A stretch of DNA of 64,000 nucleotides, from the NCBI RefSeq assembly GCF_012848855.1, contig NZ_CP051630.1, forward strand, positions 1,901,501-1,965,500, in the 5' to 3' direction. Origin of the DNA: Pyruvatibacter mobilis (GTDB lineage: Bacteria; Pseudomonadota; Alphaproteobacteria; CGMCC-115125). How positions within the stretch are numbered: the stretch's first letter is position 1; each line of letters opens with the position of its first letter. Position numbers and translations under genes: made by a program. Shown here piece after piece: positions 42,404-50,474 of this stretch. Under the pieces are notes generated by a model. It did not search any database. It worked only from the letters and a program-made list of their open reading frames with translations, and was not told where the DNA came from.

Positions 42404-43084
42404 ATGCGGCTGTTCCGGGTATGCGGGGTGCGGTCGGGGGCCATGTCGGGATTTCCCAAGCTTTTGAAGATTGCAGGCGTCGTGGTGTTCGCGCTGGTGG
42501 CGGGCATCGGCTCGGCCTGGTGGTCGATCCTTGGCGCCATGTCGGCGACCGGCATCCAGAACGGTGCGTGGTACACCTCGACGGCCATCGGCTCACAGGC
42601 ATCCGACCCCTATATGCGGGCGCAGATCGCGCTGACGGGCCTGCTGGCGCTGACCAAGGCCGAGGCCATCTACTTCACCGCGACGGAAGATGATGACGGC
42701 AACGCGCTGTCGGGCAACTGCACCTATGAGGTGACGGGCCGCAGCTTCGCCGCGCGGTGGTGGAGCCTGACGGCTTATGGCGACGACCATTACCTGATCG
42801 ACAATCCGGCGGACCGCTATTCCTACAATGTGGCATCGCTGGGCCTGCGCTTTGCGCCGCTGGCCAAATGGCAGCTGACCGTTTCCGCCGAGCCGCGGGA
42901 GATGAACTGGCTGCCGGTGGACACCGATTCTTTCTTTTCGCTGACCTTACGGCTCTACAATCCATCGCCCGACATCGTGGCCGACCCCGGCGCGGTACGG
43001 CTGCCGTCGATCCGCAAGGTCGCGTGCACGCCTGAGGCTGAGGGCACGGCTGACTGGACAACTGAACCGGAGGCCGCGTCATGA
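42404..43084 (+). CDS. DUF1214 domain protein
   Basis: A 226-residue exported protein with one N-terminal membrane/signal segment (about 22-45) and a DUF1214 domain (ALTKAEAIYFTATEDDDGNALSGNCTYEVTGR, RWWSLTAYGDDHYLIDNPADRYSYN, then WLPVDTDSFFSLTLRLYNPSP). It is coupled to the next gene by a four-base overlap (ATGA). The DUF1214/DUF1254 pair is common in Rhizobiales as two small membrane-anchored proteins; function unknown. An alternative start at 42443 would shorten the tail. Confidence 0.85.
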   Translation: MRLFRVCGVRSGAMSGFPKLLKIAGVVVFALVAGIGSAWWSILGAMSATGIQNGAWYTSTAIGSQASDPYMRAQIALTGLLALTKAEAIYFTATEDDDGNALSGNCTYEVTGRSFAARWWSLTAYGDDHYLIDNPADRYSYNVASLGLRFAPLAKWQLTVSAEPREMNWLPVDTDSFFSLTLRLYNPSPDIVADPGAVRLPSIRKVACTPEAEGTADWTTEPEAAS

Positions 43085-43611
43085 GGACCTGGCCGCTGTG
43101 GATCGCCGCCGCCTTCGTGGCGGCAATCATCGTCCATATCCTGACGGTGCTGCTGCTGCCGCCGGCCATCATGTCGATGGCGATGATACGGATGGCGGAT
43201 GCGGGGGCGGATGCGGGCGTTGTGCATGCGCCGCCGCCGGACGCGCGGGCGCGGACGGTGGTGCGGCCGAGCCCGGACCTTGCCTATTCCATCTGCCTGT
43301 TCGACCTCACCAAGGGACCGCTGCTGGTGAAGGCCACGGTGCCGGACACCTATTGGTCGGTGTCTGCCTTTGCGCACAACACGGACAATTTCTTCGTGGT
43401 CAATGACCAGCAATTGCCGGGCGATACGCTTGAGCTGCTGATCAAGCGCGAGGAAGACGAGATTTCGGGCTTTGACGGCGTGCCCGTCTCCTTCGCGCCG
43501 ACCGACAAGGGCGTGGTGCTGATGCGGATGCTGGTGACCGACCGCGACAGCTATTTGAAGAACGACACGGTGCGCCGCTCGGCAAGCTGCGAGACCATTC
43601 CCCAGGGGTGA
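43081..43611 (+). CDS. DUF1254 domain protein
   Basis: A 176-residue protein with an N-terminal transmembrane anchor (about 7-37) and a reduced DUF1254-type domain (VVRPSPDLAYSICLFDLTKGPLLVKATVPDTYWSVSAFAHNTDNFFVVND). It is the second gene of the pair and overlaps the first by four bases, so the two products probably act as a complex at the membrane. Substrate or role unknown. Confidence 0.82.
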   Translation: MRTWPLWIAAAFVAAIIVHILTVLLLPPAIMSMAMIRMADAGADAGVVHAPPPDARARTVVRPSPDLAYSICLFDLTKGPLLVKATVPDTYWSVSAFAHNTDNFFVVNDQQLPGDTLELLIKREEDEISGFDGVPVSFAPTDKGVVLMRMLVTDRDSYLKNDTVRRSASCETIPQG

Positions 43612-43733
43612 CACCCTCCCCTCTCTTTTCTTTCATCCGTCACAACATGACCCAGCCCGGTCCGCTTTTGCTGGCAGGGGGGCTGCAACATGCTATTTTT
43701 TGCCGCGAATGAAGACAGTGGGAGGGGCTGTGC

Positions 43734-44786
43734 ATGGGCCGCCTTGGAATTGTGGTCGCGGGGCTGGCGGCGCTGGTGCTGCTGGCGGTGGGCATGTGGA
43801 ATGCCGGGCCGGTGCCGGACGCCCAGAGCGACGAAGACAATCTGCAGCGCATCACCTTCGCCACCGACTGGAAGGCGCAGGCCGAGCATGGCGGCTTCTA
43901 CCAGGCGCTGGCCAAGGGCTATTACGCCAAGCGCGGGCTGGAGGTGCAGATCCTGCCCGGCGGCCCGGGGGTGAACGTGCCGCAGCTTATTGCCGGCGGG
44001 GCGGTGGATTTCGGCATGGGGTCCAACAGCTTCATTCCGCTGCGCATCGTGGAAGCGGAGCTGCCGGTAAAGGCGGTGATGGCGGTGTTCCAGAAGGACC
44101 CGCAGGTGCTGATCACCCATCCGCGGGATGACGTGACATCGCTGGAAGACCTGAAGGGCAAGCCGATCATGATTTCGGATGCCACCATCAGCGCATTCTG
44201 GCCGTGGCTGCGGGCAAAATATGGGTATACGGACGATCAGATCCGCAAATACACTTACAACCTCGCCCCGTTCCTGGTGGACGAGACGGCGGTGCAGCAG
44301 GGCTATGTGACGAGCGAGCCCTATGCCATCGCCAAGCAGCTTGGCACCGAGCCGCAGGTGTTCCTGCTGGCGGATAACGGCTATCCCGGCTACGCGACCA
44401 TGGTGCTGGCGCCCAACTCGTGGATCGAGGAAAGCCCGGACATCGTGCAGGCCTTCGTCGATGGCACCATCGAGGGCTGGTATGACTATCTGCACGGTGA
44501 CCCCGCCCCGGCGGACGCGCTCATCCTGCAGGACAATCCGGAGATCAGCCAGGACGTGCTGACGCAGGCGCGCGACAAGATGATTGCCTTTGGCCTTGCC
44601 ACGAGCGGTGACGCACGGCGGCTGGGAATTGGCGCGATGACCGAGCAGCGCTGGGGCATGTTCTATGACACGATGGCGGAGGCTGGTGTCTATACGGACG
44701 ATCTTGATTGGCGGGCGGCGTTTACCACCGATTTCGTCAATCACGGGCCGGTGGTGCCGGAGGGCGCGGGGCTGAAGCCGCGATGA
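43734..44786 (+). CDS. ABC transporter substrate-binding protein (nitrate/sulfonate/taurine type)
   Basis: A 350-residue binding protein of the NMT1/SsuA-like family. It has a single N-terminal hydrophobic segment (5-22) acting as signal or anchor, then ITFATDWKAQAEHGGFYQALAKGYYAKRGLEVQILPGG, with LIAGGAVDFGMGSNSF and LKGKPIMISD. The ligand could be a sulfonate, an aromatic acid or a thiamine precursor; the family cannot be resolved. A strong ribosome-binding site (GGGAGGGG) precedes it. It is coupled by four-base overlaps to the ATPase and permease genes. Confidence 0.9.
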   Translation: MGRLGIVVAGLAALVLLAVGMWNAGPVPDAQSDEDNLQRITFATDWKAQAEHGGFYQALAKGYYAKRGLEVQILPGGPGVNVPQLIAGGAVDFGMGSNSFIPLRIVEAELPVKAVMAVFQKDPQVLITHPRDDVTSLEDLKGKPIMISDATISAFWPWLRAKYGYTDDQIRKYTYNLAPFLVDETAVQQGYVTSEPYAIAKQLGTEPQVFLLADNGYPGYATMVLAPNSWIEESPDIVQAFVDGTIEGWYDYLHGDPAPADALILQDNPEISQDVLTQARDKMIAFGLATSGDARRLGIGAMTEQRWGMFYDTMAEAGVYTDDLDWRAAFTTDFVNHGPVVPEGAGLKPR

Positions 44787-45544
44787 CGCACCCCCTGCTG
44801 TCGCTGGAGCACGTCAGCCGCCGGTTTGACGGCGGGCGGCACGGGCTGGGTGCCCTGTCGCTGGACATCGCGCGCGGCAGCTTCGTGTCCATCGTCGGCC
44901 CGTCGGGCTGCGGCAAGAGCACGCTGCTGCGGCTGGTGGCGGGGCTGGATGCGCCGGAGGCCGGGCGGCTGAGCTGGCCCCTTGGGCGGCCCGGCAAGAT
45001 CGGCTTTGTGTTTCAGGATGCGACCCTGATGCCGTGGGCGACCGTGTTCGACAATGTGTGGCTGCCGCACCGGCTGAACGGCGTCTCCCGCGAGGATGCC
45101 CGCGCACGGGTGGAGGACGCGCTTGAGCGCGTGGGGCTTGCTGACCGGCGGGATGCCTATCCGCGCCAATTGTCCGGCGGCATGCGGATGCGCGTGTCGA
45201 TCGCCCGCGCCCTGTCGCTGAAGCCCGACGTGCTGCTGATGGACGAACCGTTCGCTGCGCTGGATGAGATCACGCGGGAGCGGCTGAACGAGGAGCTTAA
45301 TGATCTGTGGGCGGAGCATGGGTGGACCGTGCTTTATGTGACCCACAGCGTCTATGAGGCGGTGTTCCTGTCCACGCGGGTGCTGGTGCTGCCGGGGCGG
45401 CCGGGGCCGCTGCTGGCGGACATGGAGGTGCCGGGGCCCGAAGACCGGGGCGATGCATGGCGGGCGGACGGACGGTTCGCGGCGCTGTCGGCCTCGATCA
45501 CGGCGCATCTGCGCACAGCTTCCGGGGACGGAGGGGCATCATGA
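44783..45544 (+). CDS. ABC transporter ATP-binding protein
   Basis: A 253-residue ATPase started at the ATG at 44783, overlapping the binding-protein stop as ATGA. Walker A is GPSGCGKST, the Q-loop follows VFQDATLMPWATV, the signature is LSGGM and Walker B is LLMDEPFAALDE. This SsuB/TauB-type sequence, with DNVWLPHRL, pairs with the downstream permease. It energises uptake of the substrate bound by the preceding protein. Confidence 0.95.
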   Translation: MTHPLLSLEHVSRRFDGGRHGLGALSLDIARGSFVSIVGPSGCGKSTLLRLVAGLDAPEAGRLSWPLGRPGKIGFVFQDATLMPWATVFDNVWLPHRLNGVSREDARARVEDALERVGLADRRDAYPRQLSGGMRMRVSIARALSLKPDVLLMDEPFAALDEITRERLNEELNDLWAEHGWTVLYVTHSVYEAVFLSTRVLVLPGRPGPLLADMEVPGPEDRGDAWRADGRFAALSASITAHLRTASGDGGAS

Positions 45545-46368
45545 GCCGCAGCAACGGCACAGGGCCGGACGGCTGGGCGGCCCGCTGGGGGCTGCCGCTG
45601 CTGTTCGGTCTCGTCTTCCTGGGGGCCTGGGAATGGCTGGTGGCGGTGACGGAGACCCCCGCTTACGTGCTGCCGGGGCCGCTGGCGATCGGGACCGCGC
45701 TGGTTCAGGGCTTCGGGCCGCTGATGGCGTCACTGTGGGTGACCCTGCGCATCACCCTCATTGCCTTTGTGCTGGCGCTGGTGCTGGGCACGGGGTTTGC
45801 GGTGCTGTTCAGCGAAAGCCGGCTTGCCGAGCGGGCGCTCTATCCTTATGCGGTCGCCTTGCAGGTGACGCCCATCGTGGCGATTGCGCCGCTGATCCTG
45901 ATCTGGGTCGGGCTCGACAATGCGGAAGCAGCCGTGACGATCCTTGCGGTCATTGCTGCGTTCTTTCCGGTGCTGGCCAATATGACGGCGGGGCTGAAGA
46001 CGGCTGACCGCAATCTCATCGACCTGTTCCGCCTCTATGGCGCCAGCCGCTGGCAGATCGTGACCGGGGTGCGGCTGCCCAGCGCCCTGCCCTATCTGCT
46101 GTCGGCCATGAAAGTGTCGGCGGGACTGGCTCTGATCGGCACGGTGGTGGCGGAATTTGTCGCAGGGTCGGGCACGTCGACGGGGCTGGCGTGGCGGATC
46201 ATCGAGGCCGGCAACCGGCTGGAGATTGCCCGGATGTTCGCCGCGCTGGTGCTGCTCTCCGGGCTCGGAATTGCCCTTTTCTGGGCGCTTTCGGCGCTGG
46301 AGCACCTGTTGCTGCGCCACTGGCATGACAGCCGCGACGGGGCATCGGAGAGCGGTCAGACCAGCTAA
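45541..46368 (+). CDS. ABC transporter permease
   Basis: A 275-residue permease started at the ATG at 45541, four bases within the ATPase gene. It has about six transmembrane helices and the cytoplasmic EAA-like loop (DRNLIDLFRLYGASRWQIVTGVRLPSALPYLLSAMKV) of the SsuC/TauC family. It completes an importer with the two preceding genes. No substrate-processing enzyme is adjacent, although the sulfite reductase genes begin 155 bases later. Confidence 0.93.
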   Translation: MSRSNGTGPDGWAARWGLPLLFGLVFLGAWEWLVAVTETPAYVLPGPLAIGTALVQGFGPLMASLWVTLRITLIAFVLALVLGTGFAVLFSESRLAERALYPYAVALQVTPIVAIAPLILIWVGLDNAEAAVTILAVIAAFFPVLANMTAGLKTADRNLIDLFRLYGASRWQIVTGVRLPSALPYLLSAMKVSAGLALIGTVVAEFVAGSGTSTGLAWRIIEAGNRLEIARMFAALVLLSGLGIALFWALSALEHLLLRHWHDSRDGASESGQTS

Positions 46369-46522
46369 TTCCACACGGTTTTTGTGTTATCCATATATTT
46401 TCACACCGGGATTGACGGATAATTGCTTGTTCCCCATGTTCCCGGTAGATGTTGCGCGGCGACACCCGGTGCGACGGGCGCGCGTATTCCCGCAGAGCGA
46501 GTTTGGAGCGGTTTGGACAGGC

Positions 46523-46840
46523 ATGGCCCAGCACATCAACAAAAAGGCGCGGTTTCACTCGGTGACGGCGAACCGTCTGCTGGACGGTGAACCGGTGTAC
46601 CTGACCGCCGCCAATGTATGGTCGGACGTGATCACGGACGCTGCCATTGCCGACGGCAAGGAAGAAGGCGCCAAGCTGCTGGAGCAGGCCCAGGCCGGTG
46701 TCGTGGACCAAATCGTGGTCAACCCGTACCTCTTCGACGTGGATGGCGAAGACGGCGAAGCCAAGCCGCTGAGCGTGCGCGAACAGATCCGCGCCGCCGG
46801 GCCGACCGTCCGCCTCGATTTGGGCAAGCAGGCCTCCTGA
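46523..46840 (+). CDS. DUF2849 protein
   Basis: A 105-residue protein started at the ATG at 46523; it matches DUF2849 (KKARFHSVTANRLLDGEPVYLTAANVWSDVITDA, then PYLFDVDGE). In alphaproteobacteria such genes are regularly found just before the assimilatory sulfite reductase gene, so it is probably an accessory or coupling protein. A TTGACG at 46412-46417 in an AT-rich stretch is a likely promoter element for this operon. The coupling role itself is inferred from gene order. Confidence 0.85.
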   Translation: MAQHINKKARFHSVTANRLLDGEPVYLTAANVWSDVITDAAIADGKEEGAKLLEQAQAGVVDQIVVNPYLFDVDGEDGEAKPLSVREQIRAAGPTVRLDLGKQAS

Positions 46841-46938
46841 CCGTCCGGACACGCCCTCCGGCAGGAGGACGTCCGGGCCAAGAGAATTCGGCCGGCCGGT
46901 GATGTCCCGGGCCATGGCCAGACCAACAGAGACGCAAG

Positions 46939-48597
46939 ATGTATCGCTACGACGAATTCGACCACAGCATTGTTCAGGACCGGGTGAAGGAATTCACCGG
47001 TCAGGTTAAGCGGCGCCTTGCGGGCGAGCTGACGGAAGACGAGTTCAAGCCGCTGCGGCTGATGAACGGGCTTTACCTGCAGCTGCACGCCTACATGCTG
47101 CGCATCGCCATTCCCTATGGCACGCTGGCGAGCCGCCAGATGCGGATGCTGGCGCATGTGGCGCGCACCTACGACAAGGGCTACGGCCACTTCACGACGC
47201 GGCAGAACATCCAGTTCAACTGGCCGAAGCTGAAGGATGTGCCGGCGATCCTGGAAGACCTTGCGACCGTCGAGATGCATGCGATCCAGACGTCGGGCAA
47301 CTGCATCCGCAACGTCACGTCCGACCAGTATGCGGGCGTGGCGGCGGGCGAGATCGACGACCCGCGCATCTGGGCGGAGATCCTGCGCCAGTGGTCGACC
47401 TTCCACCCGGAATACACCTTCCTGCCGCGCAAGTTCAAAATCGCCATCACCGGCCATTCGAGCGACCGCGCGGCGATCCGCGTGCATGATGTGGGCATCA
47501 TCATCGTGGAAGGCGAGAACGGCGAGCCGGCCTTCGACATCTATGCCGGTGGCGGGCTTGGCCGCACGCCGATGGTGGGTCACCTGGTGGGTGAAAAGAT
47601 CCCGGCCCGCGACCTGCTGCACTTCATGGATGCGATCATGCGCGTCTACAACATGCATGGGCGGCGCGACAATCTCTACAAGGCGCGCATCAAGATCCTG
47701 GTGCATGCTCTGGGTGCGGAGGAATTCGCGCGCCAAGTGAAGGACGAATTCGCGAAAGGCGGCGCGGGCGAAGATTTGAAGCTGCCGGACGGCGAGATCG
47801 AACGCATCCGCGCCTATTTCGCCCCGCCGGCCTATGAAAGCCTGCCGGATGCCGTTGAAGTGTTCGACAAGGCGCTGGCGGACGACAAGGCCTTTGCCCA
47901 GTGGGCGCGGACGAACCTCGCGGACCACAAGGTGCCGGGCTATGCCATCGTCAACATCTCGCTGAAGCCCATTGGCGGCATTGCGGGGGACGCTACGGCG
48001 GACCAGATGGACGCTGTGGCCGACATCGCGGAGACCTTCAGCCTCGGCGAGATCCGCGTGACCCATGAGCAGAATCTCGTGCTGCCCGACGTCAAGAAGC
48101 GCGACCTCTATGAGGTGTGGAAGCGGCTTGATGCGGCGGGGCTGGCAACGCCGAATATCGGCCTGATCTCCGACATGATCGTGTGCCCGGGGCTTGATTA
48201 CTGCGACCTCGCCAATGCGCGGTCAATCTCCATCGGCCAGGCGATCTCGGAGCGGTTTGCCGATCTCGACCGCGAATACGATATCGGTGAGCTGAAGATC
48301 AAGATTTCGGGCTGCATCAATGCCTGCGGCCATCACCATGTGGGCCATATCGGTATTCTCGGCGTCGACAAGAAGGGCGTGGAGAACTACCAGGTGACCC
48401 TCGGCGGCTCGGCCAACGAGAACGCCGCTGTCGGCGACATCGTGGGCCCGGCCTTCACCGAGGACCGCATCGTGGATGCGGTCGAGACCATCGTTGAAAC
48501 CTATGTGGCCAACCGGAAAGAGGGCGAGAGCTTCCTTGCCTGCTATCGCCGGATCGGCATCGACCCGTTCAAGGAGACCCTTTATGCCGCTGCTTAA
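46939..48597 (+). CDS. cysI: Nitrite/sulfite reductase, siroheme-[4Fe-4S] type (assimilatory)
   Basis: A 552-residue reductase with two ferredoxin-like halves and the siroheme/4Fe-4S cluster motif: Cys416 and Cys422 in CPGLDYC, Cys459 and Cys463 in GCINACGHHH. FTTRQNIQFNW and NCIRNVTSDQYAG mark substrate and cofactor binding. Context (DUF2849 before, DUF934 after) is that of sulfite reductase CysI in alphaproteobacteria, which reduces sulfite to sulfide; nitrite as substrate cannot be excluded from sequence. It ends overlapping the DUF934 start. Confidence 0.93.
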   Translation: MYRYDEFDHSIVQDRVKEFTGQVKRRLAGELTEDEFKPLRLMNGLYLQLHAYMLRIAIPYGTLASRQMRMLAHVARTYDKGYGHFTTRQNIQFNWPKLKDVPAILEDLATVEMHAIQTSGNCIRNVTSDQYAGVAAGEIDDPRIWAEILRQWSTFHPEYTFLPRKFKIAITGHSSDRAAIRVHDVGIIIVEGENGEPAFDIYAGGGLGRTPMVGHLVGEKIPARDLLHFMDAIMRVYNMHGRRDNLYKARIKILVHALGAEEFARQVKDEFAKGGAGEDLKLPDGEIERIRAYFAPPAYESLPDAVEVFDKALADDKAFAQWARTNLADHKVPGYAIVNISLKPIGGIAGDATADQMDAVADIAETFSLGEIRVTHEQNLVLPDVKKRDLYEVWKRLDAAGLATPNIGLISDMIVCPGLDYCDLANARSISIGQAISERFADLDREYDIGELKIKISGCINACGHHHVGHIGILGVDKKGVENYQVTLGGSANENAAVGDIVGPAFTEDRIVDAVETIVETYVANRKEGESFLACYRRIGIDPFKETLYAAA

Positions 48598-49078
48598 GAA
48601 CGGGAAGGAAGTGACCGAGGACAAGTGGGTGCGCGTGGAAGATGACGCGGACCTGCCGGAGGACTGCCACGCGCTGGTGAGCATGGGCCGCTGGCTGAAG
48701 GACCGTGAGACGCTGCTGACGCGCAACAAGCCGATCGGCGTGGCGCTGGAAAGCAGCGACAATCCGGACGAGATCATGGACGATCTTGACCGGTTCAGCC
48801 TGATCGCGGTGGACTTTCCGCAGTTCAAGGACGGGCGCGGGTTTTCCTATGGGCGGCTGATCCGTCATCGCGGCGGCTATCAGGGTGAGCTGCGGGCGAC
48901 CGGCGGGGTCTTGGTGGACCAGCTGCATTACCTTGCCCGCTGCGGCTATGACGCGGTGGATGGTGATGCGCGCATTACCGAAAGTGCGTGGGCGGAGGCC
49001 AACAGCCGCTTCCGCGAGGTTTATCAGCCGACCGGCGACGGGCGGAAGACGGTGATGCAGAAGCGGCACGCGGGCTAG
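48584..49078 (+). CDS. DUF934 sulfite-reductase-associated protein
   Basis: A 164-residue protein started at the ATG at 48584 (ribosome-binding site GGAG) and overlapping the end of cysI by 14 bases. It matches DUF934 (LVSMGRWLKDRETLL; DLDRFSLIAVDFPQFKDGRGFSYGRLIRHRGGYQGELRATGGVLVDQLHYLARCGYDA). DUF934 proteins accompany CysI, sometimes as the partner standing in for the flavoprotein subunit. cysH, often between cysI and this gene, is absent here. Confidence 0.9.
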   Translation: MPLLKNGKEVTEDKWVRVEDDADLPEDCHALVSMGRWLKDRETLLTRNKPIGVALESSDNPDEIMDDLDRFSLIAVDFPQFKDGRGFSYGRLIRHRGGYQGELRATGGVLVDQLHYLARCGYDAVDGDARITESAWAEANSRFREVYQPTGDGRKTVMQKRHAG

Positions 49079-49163
49079 GCGGGCCTGCGCCCCGCGCCGC
49101 GCCTCTTGCGGAGTTTCATCTCCCATTCAAGACGACAGCGCGCGACCGCGCTAGGATGCGGTC

Positions 49164-49742
49164 ATGTGCGCGTCGCCCCTCCCCTCACCTGTTTCCGATG
49201 ACACGCCACGCGCGGCGATTTCTGCCGGCGAGCAGGCTGTGCCACGTGCAGCCGGCAGGCAGGCTGCATCACGCCTGCGGGTGCATGCGGCGGCGGCGCT
49301 GCTGTGGGCGGCGCTGGGACTGATCCTCGGCGGGGTGACGCTGCCGGCCCTTTCGGTGAGCTCGTTCTGGGTGTTCGAGCGCAGCTATTCCATTCTCGGC
49401 GGCATTGTCAGCATGGCGGAGAGCGGCCAGACGGCGCTGGCGGTGTTCGTGTTCACCGTGTCGGTGCTGTTTCCGGTCGGCAAGATTGTGCTGGGGCTTG
49501 CGGCCGTCAGGCAGATGCGGGCACCGGGCGCGCGGCTGCACCGGACCCTGCCCCGGACCCTGTGGTGGCTGGCGGCGCTGTCGCGTTGGTCGATGGCGGA
49601 TGTGCTCGTGCTGGCGCTCCTGGTCATCCTGCTCAACGGCCAGCTTCTGACCACGGCGGACGTGCATTCCGGCATCGCCCTGTTCGCGCTCGGCGTCATT
49701 GCCTCGGCGCTGGGGCTTGGGCTCATCGAGCGCGCCAAATAG
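49164..49742 (+). CDS. Paraquat-inducible protein A (PqiA)-like membrane protein
   Basis: A 192-residue protein with about four transmembrane helices. Features of the PqiA family: LRVHAAAALLWAALGLILGGVTLPALSVSSFWVFERSYSILGGI, ESGQTALAVFVFTVSVLFPVGKIVLG, and a conserved LSRWSMADVLVLALLVILLN. It lacks the usual zinc-ribbon cysteines at the start, so it is a single-domain variant. PqiA proteins take part in envelope lipid transport with MCE partners, none of which is adjacent. It converges with the phasin gene. Confidence 0.85.
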   Translation: MCASPLPSPVSDDTPRAAISAGEQAVPRAAGRQAASRLRVHAAAALLWAALGLILGGVTLPALSVSSFWVFERSYSILGGIVSMAESGQTALAVFVFTVSVLFPVGKIVLGLAAVRQMRAPGARLHRTLPRTLWWLAALSRWSMADVLVLALLVILLNGQLLTTADVHSGIALFALGVIASALGLGLIERAK

Positions 49743-49744
49743 CA

Positions 49745-49779
49745 AACGCCCGGCTGCGCGGGAGGGGCGGCCGGGCGTT
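49745..49779. terminator. Hairpin between convergent pqiA-like and phasin genes
   Basis: AACGCCCGGC (49745-49754) pairs perfectly with GCCGGGCGTT (49770-49779) around a 15-base GC-rich loop. It lies three bases beyond one stop codon and 26 bases beyond the other, in a convergent gap. T-tracts are short on both sides, so it is a probable shared terminator of modest quality. Confidence 0.65.
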
Positions 49780-49805
49780 GCTGTCTTCGGGTCGGTTGCC
49801 GCAGG

Positions 49806-50177
49806 TTACGCGGCGCGGCCCAGAGCTTCGTTCACATTGGTCTCGACGCGGGTGCGCACGTCCTGCACACGCTTCACCAGCGGCTCGCTGGCTTCCTTGA
49901 CGGCCTTGGAGGCAATGCCGGAGACCTTCTCGGCGCCCTGACGGGTGCGCTTGAGGGCGGTTTCGGCATATTTGCGCTGAATGTCGAGCGCGGCCTGCAG
50001 GTCCTTGGCGTCAACCGTCGCGCGGACGGCCTTGAAGCCGTCAACCACATTGGCCTCGACCGTGTCGATCACGGTGTGGGCGGCGGTGCGGATCGGGCTC
50101 TTCGGCGCGGCCTTCTTGGCAGACGGGCGGCGACGGGTGGTGGTCTTCTTGGTGGTGGTCTTCTTGGCAGCAGCCAT
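49806..50177 (-). CDS. Phasin family protein with basic histone-like N-terminus
   Basis: A 123-residue protein started at the ATG at 50177 with AGGAGTGAC. The first 25 residues are Lys, Thr and Pro rich (AKKTTTKKTTTRRRPSAKK, then AAPKS), like H1 histone tails. The rest is an amphipathic phasin-type helix bundle (QAALDIQRKYAETALKRTRQGAEKVSGIASKAVKEASEPLVKRVQDVRTRVETNVNEAL). Phasins coat polyhydroxyalkanoate granules. A basic tail would allow DNA binding as in PhaF, where it helps segregate granules. The promoter region has three phased inverted repeats. Confidence 0.85.
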   Translation of the reverse strand: MAAAKKTTTKKTTTRRRPSAKKAAPKSPIRTAAHTVIDTVEANVVDGFKAVRATVDAKDLQAALDIQRKYAETALKRTRQGAEKVSGIASKAVKEASEPLVKRVQDVRTRVETNVNEALGRAA

Positions 50178-50348
50178 ATCGGTCACTCCTGTGCGCGGCG
50201 GCTTGGGATGGGGGCGCCGCGGGGTCTTCCCATGATGAGGAACTGGAACAACCCCAGATACGCGGGGGACAAACTCTGTCGTCGGGGTGGCCTCCGGGCG
50301 CCACGGACGCGGAACGCGCGGTGCCGGGCGGCGGGGGCCGTTTTCCCC

Positions 50349-50414
50349 TTGTGCGACGCAACATATATATACGCAGCGCAACATTGACAAGCGATAATTT
50401 GTGCAGCGCACAAA
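50349..50414 (-). promoter_or_regulatory. Phasin promoter with three phased operator-like inverted repeats
   Basis: On the minus strand a promoter TTGTCA (50390-50385), 17-base spacer, TATATG (50367-50362) is overlapped by three related sites. A: TTTGTGC-AGC-GCACAAA (50398-50414), a perfect repeat upstream of the -35. B: GC-AGC-GC core within ACGCAGCGCAACA (50371-50383), in the spacer. C: TTGTGC-GAC-GCAACA (50349-50363) over the -10. Centres are at 50406, 50376 and 50356, that is 30 and 20 bases apart, on one helix face. This is the layout of a repressor such as PhaR, whose known sites are TGC/GCA-rich. Confidence 0.6.
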
Positions 50415-50474
50415 AATCTGCTCAAACGGCAGAAACCCGGGGAAAACCCGTGTTTCGGCGGCGGGGAAAACCGG

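Noticed and set aside
46555-48066. 503-codon minus-strand frame opposite the sulfite reductase
   Set aside because: Antisense shadow of a protein with a complete siroheme/4Fe-4S motif.
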